Source: Dyella_B acidisoli (lineage in GTDB: Bacteria > Pseudomonadota > Gammaproteobacteria > Xanthomonadales > Rhodanobacteraceae). From it: a stretch of 64,000 nt of DNA. Position numbers and translations under genes: made by a program. The DNA is taken from the NCBI RefSeq assembly GCF_049532895.1, contig NZ_CP064031.1, positions 4,526,001-4,590,000 on the forward strand, written 5' to 3'. Each line of letters opens with the position of its first letter. Position 1 is the stretch's first letter. Shown here one piece after another: positions 7,864 through 16,686 of this stretch. The notes under the pieces were generated by a model. That model was not told the DNA's origin and ran no database searches. It saw only the letters and a program-made list of their open reading frames with translations.

Positions 7864-8394
7864 ATGAAGAAGACTTTCCTCACCGCCGCGCTGTTGGCTG
7901 TTTGCAGCTTGGCAGTTGCTCCGGCCTTTGCGTCGGATGGCACCATCACGATCACCGGCAAGGTTGTCGCCAACACTTGCACGTTCAACGTCAATGGCAG
8001 CGGCAGCGCCAGCAGCACCGTTCAGTTGCCCGTAGTCTTTACGACAGCCTTGAATGCAGCCGGCGCCGTTGCCGGGAAGACCCCGTTCACCATCGCGGTG
8101 ACCGGTTGCGATTCGAACCTCACCAGCGTCCAGGAACAATTCGGCGGCTCCAACATCGATGCCACAACCGGCAATCTCAAGAACACCGCTTCCGGCAACA
8201 ATGTCGAAGTGCAGCTGCTCGCCGGCACTGGCGCCGGCACGGTCATGAATCTCAGCACCGGTACCAACTCACCGGTAGGAACGCTCTCTGGCGGCGCCGT
8301 GACGCTGAACTTCCAGGCCCAGTACTACGCCACTGCCGCCGCTACCTCGGGCTTGGTGAGCACGACCGTAACGTACACGACGCAGTACCAATAA
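7864..8394 (+). CDS. Major fimbrial subunit (type 1 pilin family)
   Basis: A 176-residue secreted pilin. The signal peptide is residues 1-24 (MKKTFL... to AFA). The mature N-terminus SDGTITITGKVVANTC and the cysteine pair (ANTC and TGC) match type 1 fimbrial subunits. The C-terminal half ends in alternating residues YTTQYQ, typical of the strand donated or complemented during chaperone-usher assembly. AGGAA lies upstream of the ATG. It is the first gene of a pilin-chaperone-usher-adhesin operon. A strong stem-loop follows the stop and could keep pilin mRNA more abundant than the downstream genes. Confidence 0.88.
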   Translation: MKKTFLTAALLAVCSLAVAPAFASDGTITITGKVVANTCTFNVNGSGSASSTVQLPVVFTTALNAAGAVAGKTPFTIAVTGCDSNLTSVQEQFGGSNIDATTGNLKNTASGNNVEVQLLAGTGAGTVMNLSTGTNSPVGTLSGGAVTLNFQAQYYATAAATSGLVSTTVTYTTQYQ

Positions 8395-8412
8395 AAAAAT
8401 CGCAGAACGGAC

Positions 8413-8445
8413 ACGCTGCGGCGAGAGCAATTGCTGCCGCAGCGT
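8413..8445 (+). terminator. Stem-loop between pilin and chaperone genes
   Basis: A 10-bp perfect GC-rich stem (acgctgcggc / gccgcagcgt) with a 13-nt loop starts 18 nt after the pilin stop. No T-run follows, so it more likely acts as a processing or stabilising structure, or a leaky attenuator, than as a full terminator. Such elements between pilin and assembly genes allow excess pilin over usher. Confidence 0.5.
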
Positions 8446-8489
8446 AGTTCCTGCGCGCCCGCCATTCGTTGATCCTCGAGAGTCTGTCC

Positions 8490-9233
8490 ATGAATACCCT
8501 TATCCGCGCTGCCCGCGTGGGTCTGCTAGCCATGTGCCTTTTCGCAGGTGCTGCGAATGCCAGCGTGCTGATCACCGGAACGCGCGTGGTGTTCCCGGCC
8601 CAGGATGGCGAAGTCACCGTACGGCTGACCAATGACAACGCTCATCCAGCGCTGGTCGAAGCGTGGATCGACAACGGCGACCCCAAGTCCACACCGGACA
8701 AGGTCACCGTGCCGTTTCTGATCACGCCTCCGCTGTTCCGCATGGAGGCGCACAAGGATCAGGACCTGCGCATCATTTCCACACCCGCTCAATTGCCGAG
8801 TGACCGTGAGTCGTTGTTCTGGCTCAACGTGCTGGAAATACCGCCCAAGCCCAGCGCACAAGAGTCAGCTGGCAAGAACCTATTGCAGTTCGCGATCCGC
8901 TCGCGGCTCAAGCTTTTCTACCGTCCTGCACATCTCCCTGGCGATGCGCAGACGGCACCCGGGAAAGTGACCTGGAAGGCTGTCGCCGATGACCAGGGCT
9001 ACGCCCTGGAAGTGCACAATCCCACGCCCTACCACGTCACCATCGTCAAATTGTCGGTGGATGTCGATGGCAAACCTTACAGCGCCGACATCGGCATGGT
9101 CGATCCGCTTGGCTCGCTGCGCCTCAAGATCAAGGGACTGACGACGTCACCGGCGTCGGGTTCGTCCGTCGCCTATGACATCGTCAACGATTACGGCGCA
9201 ACCGCTTCCTTCAAGGGCAGCGTCTCGCCGTGA
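8490..9233 (+). CDS. Periplasmic fimbrial chaperone (PapD family)
   Basis: A 247-residue protein with a signal peptide to about residue 24 (AANA). The N-terminal domain has the PapD-like GTRVVFPAQDGEVTVRL and the F1-G1 region SLFWLNVLEIPPKP. The short F1-G1 loop places it in the FGS chaperone class. It caps pilin subunits by donor-strand complementation and delivers them to the usher. The start at 8490 gives the signal peptide directly; an in-frame codon at 8469 is less likely. Its TGA stop overlaps the GTG start of the usher (GTGA). Confidence 0.9.
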   Translation: MNTLIRAARVGLLAMCLFAGAANASVLITGTRVVFPAQDGEVTVRLTNDNAHPALVEAWIDNGDPKSTPDKVTVPFLITPPLFRMEAHKDQDLRIISTPAQLPSDRESLFWLNVLEIPPKPSAQESAGKNLLQFAIRSRLKLFYRPAHLPGDAQTAPGKVTWKAVADDQGYALEVHNPTPYHVTIVKLSVDVDGKPYSADIGMVDPLGSLRLKIKGLTTSPASGSSVAYDIVNDYGATASFKGSVSP

Positions 9234-12007
9234 TCCGTCGTCGGCACACATTTCATGTGTCCACACATGGGGTGTGCCGCCAGATTTTGCTTTGCGCGGG
9301 AATTGCCGCTGCACTAAGCAGTTGGACGAGCGCCTACGCCGCTCCCGCCGCTGCATCACCCGATGCATCCGCCGCTGCCAGTGGCGCGGACGCCAGTGCC
9401 AGCAGTGGCTACGCCGACTTCGATCGCAGCCTGCTGGCCGGCGCCGGACAGAACACCACGGACCTGGCTCGCTTCGAGCACGGCAACCCTGTGCTTCCGG
9501 GCAGCTACAACACAGACGTGTACCTCAATAATGTCTGGGTTGGCCGCAGCGACGTACGCTTCGCAGCCCCTTCCGCGAACGTCAGCGCTACACCGTGCAT
9601 CGATCGGAAGTTCCTGGACCAATTGGGTCTGCACCCGGCAAAACTGCCCGCTGAGACCCTTGCAAACCTGAGCGATTCGAAGGCCTGTGTGAGCATGGGC
9701 AGTCTGATCACAGGCGCGACCGCGACGTTTGACATGACGCAGCTGCGTATCGACATTACTGTGCCTCAGGCTTACCTGGGGCAGGCGGCGCGCGGCTACG
9801 TCAACCCGGAATACTGGGACGCCGGCGTACCGGCCGCGCTGTTGAACTACAACTTCAACACCTACCGCAACAGCAGCCAGGGCCAAACACAGACCACCTC
9901 GTATCTGGGGTTGAATAGCGGTCTCAATCTCGGCCCCTGGCATTTTCGCGAAGACGCCACTGCCAACTGGCAATCGGCAACTGCCAGTACACCATCCCGC
10001 CGTCAGTGGCAAAACATCAATACCTACGTTCAGCGCAACCTGTCTTCACTGCGCGCGCAACTGACGGTCGGCGATAGCTTTACGGATGGCGCAGTCTTCG
10101 ATAGCTACGGCATCCGCGGCGTACAGCTGGGTACCGACGACCGCATGCTGCCGCAGTCGTTGCAAGGGTATGCGCCCATGGTGCGCGGAGTCGCGCAGAC
10201 CAATGCCAAGATCACCGTACGTCAGAACGGTATGGTGATCTACGAAACCACCGTGTCACCCGGTCCGTTCTCGCTCAGCGATCTCTATCCAACCGGTTAT
10301 GGCGGCAACTTGCAGGTAACGGTGACGGAAGCTGACGGCCATGTGAGCACCTTCTCTGTCCCGTACGCCTCAGTGGCGCAGTTGTTGCGCCCCGGCATCA
10401 CCCGTTTCGACATCGCTGTCGGCGAGCTGCGCGATGCAACGATCCACGACAAGCCGGCCGTGCTCCAAGCTACGGTGCAGCGTGGCTTCAATAATCTGCT
10501 GACGGGATATGCCGGCTTGGCAGGCTCACAAGGCTACGGTGCACTGCTGGCGGGTGCTGCGATCAATACGCGCTATGGCGCATTCGCGATGGACGTCACC
10601 CAGGCCAACGCCCATATCCCGGGTTATTCGACGCAGTCAGGCCAAAGTGTGCGCCTGACTTACAGCAAGATCATCCCATCGACACAGACGACTCTGTCGG
10701 TCGCCACTTATCGCTATTCCACTGGCGGCTTTCTCAGCCTGACTCAAGCGGAAGAAGCTCGCAGTTACGCGCGCCAGGGCATCAACGCCTTCAATGTCAC
10801 AACACAGCCGGTCGTGCAGACGATCGATGGCGTTCCGGTACAGAGTGTCTTGACGCCAGCCCAGCAAGCGGCTCTCACAGGAAGCGCGTTCACCACCAAT
10901 CCGATTATCTCCTCTACTGGCGTGGAACGGCAGCGCAGCAATTTCACGCTGTCACTCAATCAGCCGCTGGGACACACCGGTGGTTCGATCTACGCCAACG
11001 TTGCTGTCAGCGACTATTGGAATCGGCGCGGCAACAACACGCAGTTCCAGGTCGGCTACAACAACCACTTTCGCCAGCTTAGCTATAGCATCTCCGCGAC
11101 ACGTTCGGTGGATCCGCTGGGCCACTACGACAACGCGTACTTCGTGAGCTTCACGTTGCCGCTGGGCCACAACACGCACTCGCCTAGCTTTACGCTGAAC
11201 TTCAATCACGATCAGCAGACCGGCTCACAGACTCAGGGGATGCTCACTGGCACGCTGGGCAGCGATAACCAGTTCAATTACAGCGCCACAGCGACGCACA
11301 GCAGCAATACTGGCGGCAACGCCGGCTCGGCGAGCGTGGGTTATCGCAGCCCGTATGCAGTGTTCAATGCCAGTTACGGCGACGGCAGCGGCTATTCGCA
11401 GGCATCGTTGAACGTGAGCGGCTCCGTGATCGCACATCCGGGTGGCGTCACATTCGGCCAACCGCTCGGCGACACGGTCGGCATTGTGTATTTGCCGAAC
11501 GCCGCCGGTGCGCGCATAGCCAATGCTCCTGGTGCACGGGTCGATCACTTCGGCTATGCGGTGGTGCCATACCTGACGCCTTACCAGCTCAATACCATCC
11601 AGATTGATCCCAAGGGATTGCCTCTGGACGTGCAACTCGATGCCACGAGCGCGCAAGTCGTACCCTATGCCGGCGCGGTGGTCATGCTGAAATTCAAGAC
11701 TGAGAACGGTCGCACGCTCATCGTCCAAGCCAGCCTGAAGGACGGCCAGGCATTGCCGTTCGGCGCGGAAGTGTTCAACGAGAAAGGCCTCTCGTTGGGC
11801 GTGGTGGGTCAGGCTGGACAGATTCTATTGCGCGGCGTCGATCAAGCCGGGCGACTGACCGCACGCTGGCAGGACGACAAGGGAACGCAACAATCGTGCT
11901 CATTCGATTATCGGCTTGACTCAAAAGACAAGCAGAAGCAAACCTCAAAGCAATACGAGCAGTTCACTACCGTCTGCGCGATGACTGTCGCCGCCGCGTA
12001 CCATTGA
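9230..12007 (+). CDS. Fimbrial outer-membrane usher (FimD/PapC family)
   Basis: A 925-residue outer-membrane assembly platform. Signal peptide to about residue 37, then an Ala/Ser-rich linker (about 38-60) that makes it longer than typical ushers (800-870). The N-terminal domain contains FDRSLLAG and LPGSYNTDVYLN; the central beta-barrel region contains GIRGVQLGTDDRMLP and the plug-domain region; the C-terminal domain ends near residue 925. GTG start at 9230, overlapping the chaperone stop. It receives chaperone-subunit complexes and secretes the fimbria. Confidence 0.92.
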   Translation: MIRRRHTFHVSTHGVCRQILLCAGIAAALSSWTSAYAAPAAASPDASAAASGADASASSGYADFDRSLLAGAGQNTTDLARFEHGNPVLPGSYNTDVYLNNVWVGRSDVRFAAPSANVSATPCIDRKFLDQLGLHPAKLPAETLANLSDSKACVSMGSLITGATATFDMTQLRIDITVPQAYLGQAARGYVNPEYWDAGVPAALLNYNFNTYRNSSQGQTQTTSYLGLNSGLNLGPWHFREDATANWQSATASTPSRRQWQNINTYVQRNLSSLRAQLTVGDSFTDGAVFDSYGIRGVQLGTDDRMLPQSLQGYAPMVRGVAQTNAKITVRQNGMVIYETTVSPGPFSLSDLYPTGYGGNLQVTVTEADGHVSTFSVPYASVAQLLRPGITRFDIAVGELRDATIHDKPAVLQATVQRGFNNLLTGYAGLAGSQGYGALLAGAAINTRYGAFAMDVTQANAHIPGYSTQSGQSVRLTYSKIIPSTQTTLSVATYRYSTGGFLSLTQAEEARSYARQGINAFNVTTQPVVQTIDGVPVQSVLTPAQQAALTGSAFTTNPIISSTGVERQRSNFTLSLNQPLGHTGGSIYANVAVSDYWNRRGNNTQFQVGYNNHFRQLSYSISATRSVDPLGHYDNAYFVSFTLPLGHNTHSPSFTLNFNHDQQTGSQTQGMLTGTLGSDNQFNYSATATHSSNTGGNAGSASVGYRSPYAVFNASYGDGSGYSQASLNVSGSVIAHPGGVTFGQPLGDTVGIVYLPNAAGARIANAPGARVDHFGYAVVPYLTPYQLNTIQIDPKGLPLDVQLDATSAQVVPYAGAVVMLKFKTENGRTLIVQASLKDGQALPFGAEVFNEKGLSLGVVGQAGQILLRGVDQAGRLTARWQDDKGTQQSCSFDYRLDSKDKQKQTSKQYEQFTTVCAMTVAAAYH

Positions 12008-12018
12008 AGGAGCGACGC

Positions 12019-13128
12019 ATGAGACACGATCTACTGACCTCATATGCAACCAGGGGCATGTCGGCGTTACTGCTCGTCGTTGGTCTGCTGTTGATGGCTA
12101 TGCGCCCCGCGGAAGCGACCCAGTCCCCCACATGCACCGCGTCACCCACGAGCCAAACGATCACCATACCGACCGTTGCCATTACGCCTGGGCAAAGCAA
12201 TGGCCCCATTGGTTCGGCAGCGCAGGCAACCATTAGCGTTGATTGCCAACAGGCTTATGCCAACACGCCTAATTATTACGATAGCTTCAATGCACAAACC
12301 GGTCAGCTGGCAGCTCTCGATTCAACCAATTCCCCTCTCGGTGGGAAAGGCATCCTTTTCCAGACCAATGTCCCTGGAATTGACGTCCTTCTGACTGCAC
12401 AGACTGTTCAAGCGAGCAGCGGAAATAATGGCCCCAATGGAACTCCCGGTTGGTCCATAGGAACGATCAACTGCAATTTCAACAATGGCATTGAAACCTG
12501 CACTCCAAATCCAGTTTCCGCAACGTTCACAGCGCAGCTCTACAAAACCGGACCGGTTTCGCCTGGCACGATAACAAGCCTTAATCTGCTGCAGATTTTC
12601 GAAACCGACACGGTTGCCACCCCACCCGCAGGATGGCAAGGTACGATTTTCTACAGTGGCGCTTCATCTTCATTCGGCACGCTCACGTTGAAGCCGGTGA
12701 CCGTGTCCATGAGTACCTGCAATGTCGCAGCAGGCTCTGTCAATCTCAGCGTCACATTGCCAACTATTGACCTCAACGCATTGCCGACCACTGGCTCCGT
12801 GGCAGGCAAGAAATCTTTTCCCATCCAATACACCTGCCCGTCAGGTTGGGCGCTCTACATGACCATGAGCACAACCAATCCTGCATCGGCGACTGGCGTG
12901 ATCGCGCCATCTGCAACTTGCTCTGCAGGCACACCCGCCTCGAATGTCGGCATTCAATTGCTGCAAAGCAATCAGCAGCCCGTGCAATTCAATACCGCAC
13001 AGTCGGTCGGTAACTCGCCCAACGGCACGCTCAATCTCACTTACTACGCGCAGTACTACGCAACCAGCTCGCCCATTGGCGCAGGTCAAGTCTGCGGCAC
13101 TGCCACGTTTACGATGTCTTATCAGTGA
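12019..13128 (+). CDS. Two-domain fimbrial tip adhesin / minor subunit
   Basis: A 369-residue secreted protein. The signal peptide runs to about residue 34 (AEA). A unique N-terminal domain (about 35-235) is rich in Asn, Thr and Gln. It is followed by a C-terminal pilin domain starting near MSTCNVAAGSVNLSV and ending in GTATFTMSYQ. This architecture, last in a chaperone-usher operon, indicates a tip adhesin with the lectin-like part first. The start at 12019 has AAGGAGCG 5-12 nt upstream; TTG at 12004 is rejected. The first half looks AT-richer than its neighbours. Ligand unknown. Confidence 0.8.
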   Translation: MRHDLLTSYATRGMSALLLVVGLLLMAMRPAEATQSPTCTASPTSQTITIPTVAITPGQSNGPIGSAAQATISVDCQQAYANTPNYYDSFNAQTGQLAALDSTNSPLGGKGILFQTNVPGIDVLLTAQTVQASSGNNGPNGTPGWSIGTINCNFNNGIETCTPNPVSATFTAQLYKTGPVSPGTITSLNLLQIFETDTVATPPAGWQGTIFYSGASSSFGTLTLKPVTVSMSTCNVAAGSVNLSVTLPTIDLNALPTTGSVAGKKSFPIQYTCPSGWALYMTMSTTNPASATGVIAPSATCSAGTPASNVGIQLLQSNQQPVQFNTAQSVGNSPNGTLNLTYYAQYYATSSPIGAGQVCGTATFTMSYQ

Positions 13129-13207
13129 ACGTTCGACACAGCAGGCTGGATACGCACGCAAATTAGGGCTCAACTTTTGCGTGCCACCTGCCGATAAATC
13201 TGGAGTG

Positions 13208-13606
13208 CTACTCGTAGGTTTGTGTTACCAACATGGGATTCGCCGAGCCAGGCTGGGCAGCGCGGACATAATTGGCGAAGTAGTTGAGCACGCGGTCGGA
13301 TTCCGAACCGGACAGATGCACGACATCTACCTCGTAAGGGCGAGACACGTTCGCACTTGTTGTTGCAGCTGTAGTCGCGGCGTTAGAGCAGCTTCGTTGA
13401 AGCGATGGACCAATCTGAGCAGCGCTGACCACCAGATTCAGGTCGCCAGCCGTATCCGCAACACTGCAGGTTGGTTCCACGACGGCGCCAACGAACGTGA
13501 TCGTTCCGCCCTCGATAGTTCCACCGCCACCTGCCCTCACGACAGGTGCTGCGAACACCATCGCCACGGAACAACCCACCAGAACAAGCCAACGCGCACC
13601 ACGCAT
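13208..13606 (-). CDS. Orphan secreted pilin-like protein
   Basis: A 132-residue protein with a signal peptide to about residue 25. The stretch GGTITFVGAVVEPTCSV resembles the first strand and first cysteine of type 1 pilins, and a second cysteine follows in RSCSN. It runs opposite to the fimbrial operon and converges on the adhesin gene. GGAGG lies 7-12 nt before the ATG at 13606. It could be a minor subunit or terminator of the same fimbria under separate control; no function is demonstrated by the sequence. Confidence 0.7.
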   Translation of the reverse strand: MRGARWLVLVGCSVAMVFAAPVVRAGGGGTIEGGTITFVGAVVEPTCSVADTAGDLNLVVSAAQIGPSLQRSCSNAATTAATTSANVSRPYEVDVVHLSGSESDRVLNYFANYVRAAQPGSANPMLVTQTYE

Positions 13607-14041
13607 AACGCTGCCCTCCACCGGTATCTGCGCAAGTCGCGCGTACCTGAAAGCACCATCGGCTGCGATGTATCTGCGCTTGAGAGCGTCCGCCTAGTCA
13701 CGTTATGAAAATGCCAACGCCATCACATAAGTTATGCGATCTGGCCGCCAAAAAGCCCACGCGAGTGCTTCATGACGGCAAATGTGTAGATGGCGTGAAT
13801 TCTTTGTAAAACAGATGGTTGAGTGGCTATTTGCGGGCGTTGGCTTTTCGTCGCGAGGAAACTGGCCGCTGTGCGCGCTGCTTCACCGTCCAGAGGGCAT
13901 TGGACGGTTGTGCAAGTAACGCCTTAGGGCTCGGAAACGTCATGACTATGACGTTTGCGCGGTGCGCTTCATCCTCGCAGTAGCTTTATCGGCAAGAATC
14001 CGACGCGCTTTAGCTATTGCGTGAAAATTTTTTGCGTGCGA
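13607..14041. other. 435-bp non-coding gap
   Basis: Between two minus-strand genes (orphan pilin and fpr). I see no convincing gene. An 8-bp perfect stem-loop (accgtcca / tggacggt, 13885-13908) lies near the middle and may end the fpr transcript. The part near 13700-13850 would hold the promoter of the orphan pilin gene. Confidence 0.5.
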
Positions 14042-14788
14042 TCAGCGCGACGAGATGTACTTCTCACGACGGATCTGCGGAATCGGCAAACCGAATTCCT
14101 TCAGCGCATTGAATCCGGCATCGACCATGTTGGGATTGCCGCACAGGTAGGCGATGTCGCGAGTGGCGGAGGGCTGCAGCTCGGCGAGCACGCTTTGCAC
14201 GTGTCCCGGCCGATCGTTGGGACGCGGCACCGTACGTGGCTGACGGCTGAGGCAGCCGTAGAACGAGAAGCCCGGATGTGTCTGCGCGAACGCTTCGAAT
14301 TCTTCGCCGTAGAGCAGCTCGGTTTCGTTGCGCGCGCCATACAGCAACACGACTTCGCGATCGCCTTTCGCCAGCAGTTTTTCGAACGCGGGCAACATGG
14401 CCCGATAGGGCGTTACGCCCGTGCCAGTAGCCAGCAACAGGTAACGCGGGTGCGTATCGGCGTCTTGCAGGCAGAAGCGCCCATAGGGACCGCTCGCTTC
14501 GATGGTGTCGCCGATATTCAACCCGCTGAGTAGCTTGGTAGCTGCACCGCCGTCCACGTAGCTGACCGCGATCTCGATGCGCTGCACGGGCGAATGGCCG
14601 TCGCCCACGGTGGCGACGGAATAGCTGCGCTTGGTGGCCGTGCCGTCGTCATAGTGGAAGTGGATCTGCAGGAATTGGCCGGGAATGAGGGCAAGCGGCT
14701 GTCCGTCGGCGCGTTCGAAGCCCAGGTGGCGCACGGCGGGCGCAAGCATGTGGCTTTCGACGAGGCGCAGAGTGAAGTGTTCGGCCAT
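14042..14788 (-). CDS. fpr: Ferredoxin/flavodoxin--NADP reductase
   Basis: A 248-residue FAD enzyme of the bacterial Fpr type, moving electrons between NADPH and ferredoxin or flavodoxin in the cytoplasm. FAD-binding RSYS is at residues 54-57, the NADP pyrophosphate motif GTGVTP at 122-127 and CGNPNMVD at 216-223. The C-terminus is REKYISSR. It is a single gene, divergent from the yadGH exporter. Fpr genes often belong to oxidative-stress regulons, but no operator is evident here. Confidence 0.92.
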   Translation of the reverse strand: MAEHFTLRLVESHMLAPAVRHLGFERADGQPLALIPGQFLQIHFHYDDGTATKRSYSVATVGDGHSPVQRIEIAVSYVDGGAATKLLSGLNIGDTIEASGPYGRFCLQDADTHPRYLLLATGTGVTPYRAMLPAFEKLLAKGDREVVLLYGARNETELLYGEEFEAFAQTHPGFSFYGCLSRQPRTVPRPNDRPGHVQSVLAELQPSATRDIAYLCGNPNMVDAGFNALKEFGLPIPQIRREKYISSR

Positions 14789-14853
14789 GCAGGATATCCA
14801 CCAGAGAAACAGTCAGTACGTCCGGCCGAACAGGTCGTCCGGACAAGGCCCGC

Positions 14854-14859
14854 TATAAT
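14854..14859 (+). promoter_or_regulatory. Likely -10 box of yadGH
   Basis: A perfect TATAAT lies 28 nt before the ATG of the ABC ATPase gene. No good -35 is seen 16-18 nt upstream (caggtc or similar), so the assignment rests on the -10 alone. A small ggggc/gcccc-like fold follows in the short leader. Confidence 0.4.
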
Positions 14860-14887
14860 ACGGGGCTTAGACCCCACGGTGCAGCCC

Positions 14888-15838
14888 ATGTCCCCCACCC
14901 CAGCACTCGTTGTCGAAAACCTGCGCAAGACCTACGGTAACGGCGTCCAGGCCCTCAAAGGCATCAATCTCACGGTACAACCTGGCGATTTCTTCGCCTT
15001 GCTAGGCCCTAACGGCGCCGGCAAGTCCACGCTGATCGGCATTCTTTCCTCGCTGGTGAATTCCACCGAGGGCGATGCGCGCATCTTCGGCGTGTCGGTG
15101 AACAAGCAACGCAACGAAGCGATGAAGCTGATCGGCCTGGTTCCGCAGGAGATCAATTTCAATCAGTTCGAAAAGCCGTTCGACATCTGCGTGAACGAGG
15201 CCGGCTTCTACGGCATTCCGCGCAAACTCGCCGCCGAGCGCGCCGAGAAGTATCTGAAGGAACTGCGCCTGTGGGATAAAGCGCAGGAGCAGGCGCGCAC
15301 GCTGTCGGGCGGCATGAAGCGCCGCTTGATGATTGCGCGCGCCATGATGAACGAACCACGCCTGCTGATTCTGGACGAACCTACCGCAGGCGTGGATATC
15401 GAAATCCGTCGCTCCATGTGGCAGTTCGTCAGCGGCATCAATGCGGCGGGCACCACGGTGATTCTCACCACGCATTACCTGGAAGAAGCCGAACAGCTCT
15501 GCCGCAACATCGCCATCATCGATCACGGCACCATTGTGGAAAACACATCGATGAAGTTGCTGTTGTCGAAGCTGGACGTGGAAACCTTCGTGTTCGACGT
15601 GAATAACATGCCGGCACAGTTGCCGAATCTCCCTGGCATTACGTTCCGTCGGGTCGACGATCACACCTTGGAAGCGGAGATGCCGCGTACACAGGCGATG
15701 AACGCGCTGTTCGATGCGCTCACCACGCACGGCATCACCGTGCTCTCAATGCGCAACAAGACCAATCGCCTGGAAGAGCTGTTCGTGCGTCTGGTAGAAA
15801 ACGGTCGCCAAGAACAACCGAAGGAGAAGGTGGCATGA
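14888..15838 (+). CDS. yadG: ABC-2 exporter ATP-binding protein
   Basis: A 316-residue ATPase of the YadG type. Walker A GPNGAGKST is at residues 40-48, signature LSGGMKRR near 139, and Walker B DEPTAGVD follows. The C-terminal extension (about 230-316) is usual for this subfamily. It pairs with the permease whose gene overlaps its stop by 4 nt (ATGA). The substrate of YadGH is not established. The start at 14888 is downstream of a TATAAT box; longer in-frame extension would cross fpr. Confidence 0.9.
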   Translation: MSPTPALVVENLRKTYGNGVQALKGINLTVQPGDFFALLGPNGAGKSTLIGILSSLVNSTEGDARIFGVSVNKQRNEAMKLIGLVPQEINFNQFEKPFDICVNEAGFYGIPRKLAAERAEKYLKELRLWDKAQEQARTLSGGMKRRLMIARAMMNEPRLLILDEPTAGVDIEIRRSMWQFVSGINAAGTTVILTTHYLEEAEQLCRNIAIIDHGTIVENTSMKLLLSKLDVETFVFDVNNMPAQLPNLPGITFRRVDDHTLEAEMPRTQAMNALFDALTTHGITVLSMRNKTNRLEELFVRLVENGRQEQPKEKVA

Positions 15839-16614
15839 GCATCATGTCCGGCAACATGGTCGCACTGCATACCATCGTGCGACGCGAGATCGTGCGCATC
15901 ATGCGCATCTGGACGCAGACGCTGATTCCGCCTGCGATCACCATGACCCTGTACTTTGTGATCTTCGGCAAGCTGATTGGCAGCCGCATCGGCAACATCC
16001 AGGGCGAATTCAGCTACATGCAATACATCGTGCCTGGCCTGGTGATGATGAGCATCATCACTAATAGCTACGGCAATATCTCCAGCTCATTCTTTGGCGC
16101 CAAATTCCAGCGCTCGGTGGAAGAGATGCTGGTATCGCCGATGCCGAACTGGGTGATCTTGCTCGGCTACGTGACCGGTGCCGTTGCACGCGGCCTTGTG
16201 GTGGGCCTTCTAGTGCTGTTGATCGCGCTGTTCTTCACCCATCTGCAGGTGGCGCATATTTTCGTCACATTGCTTTCGGTGCTGTTCGGGGCCACGATCT
16301 TTTCGCTGGCCGGTTTCGTCAACGCGATCTACGCCAAGAAGTTCGACGACATCGCCCTGGTCCCCACCTTTGTGCTCACTCCACTCACGTATCTGGGTGG
16401 CGTGTTTTACTCGGTGAACATGCTCAGCGAACCTTGGCAGGCGATTTCGCGCATCAACCCGATTCTATACATGGTCAATGCGTTCCGCTTTGGGGTGCTC
16501 GGCATCAGCGACGTGCACATCGGCGTGGCGTTCGGGGTGATGCTGCTGTTCGTGATCGGGCTGTCTTGGATTGCGCTGAATTTGCTCAAGCGCGGCGTGG
16601 GGCTGCGTTCGTAA
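15835..16614 (+). CDS. yadH: ABC-2 exporter permease
   Basis: A 259-residue inner-membrane protein with six hydrophobic segments. It has the ABC-2 family signature in its central part (SVEEMLVSPMPNW and the later LTYLGGVFYSV). It overlaps yadG and forms the membrane half of the exporter. Length and layout match E. coli YadH. A stem-loop follows 9 nt after its stop. Confidence 0.9.
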   Translation: MSIMSGNMVALHTIVRREIVRIMRIWTQTLIPPAITMTLYFVIFGKLIGSRIGNIQGEFSYMQYIVPGLVMMSIITNSYGNISSSFFGAKFQRSVEEMLVSPMPNWVILLGYVTGAVARGLVVGLLVLLIALFFTHLQVAHIFVTLLSVLFGATIFSLAGFVNAIYAKKFDDIALVPTFVLTPLTYLGGVFYSVNMLSEPWQAISRINPILYMVNAFRFGVLGISDVHIGVAFGVMLLFVIGLSWIALNLLKRGVGLRS

Positions 16615-16622
16615 CAATAAGC

Positions 16623-16657
16623 TGGAGTTTCCGCGGGCCTGATCCGGGGAAACTCCA
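16623..16657 (+). terminator. Stem-loop after yadGH
   Basis: A 10-bp perfect stem (tggagtttcc / ggaaactcca) with a 15-nt loop immediately downstream of yadH and 29 nt before rluF. No T-run. It may end or attenuate the yadGH message before rluF. Confidence 0.45.
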
Positions 16658-16686
16658 ACCCGCAATGCGGCGACACCATTCGAATC

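Noticed and set aside
11225..11728. 167-codon minus-strand frame inside the usher gene
   Set aside because: Shadow of the usher; no ribosome site and no known domain.
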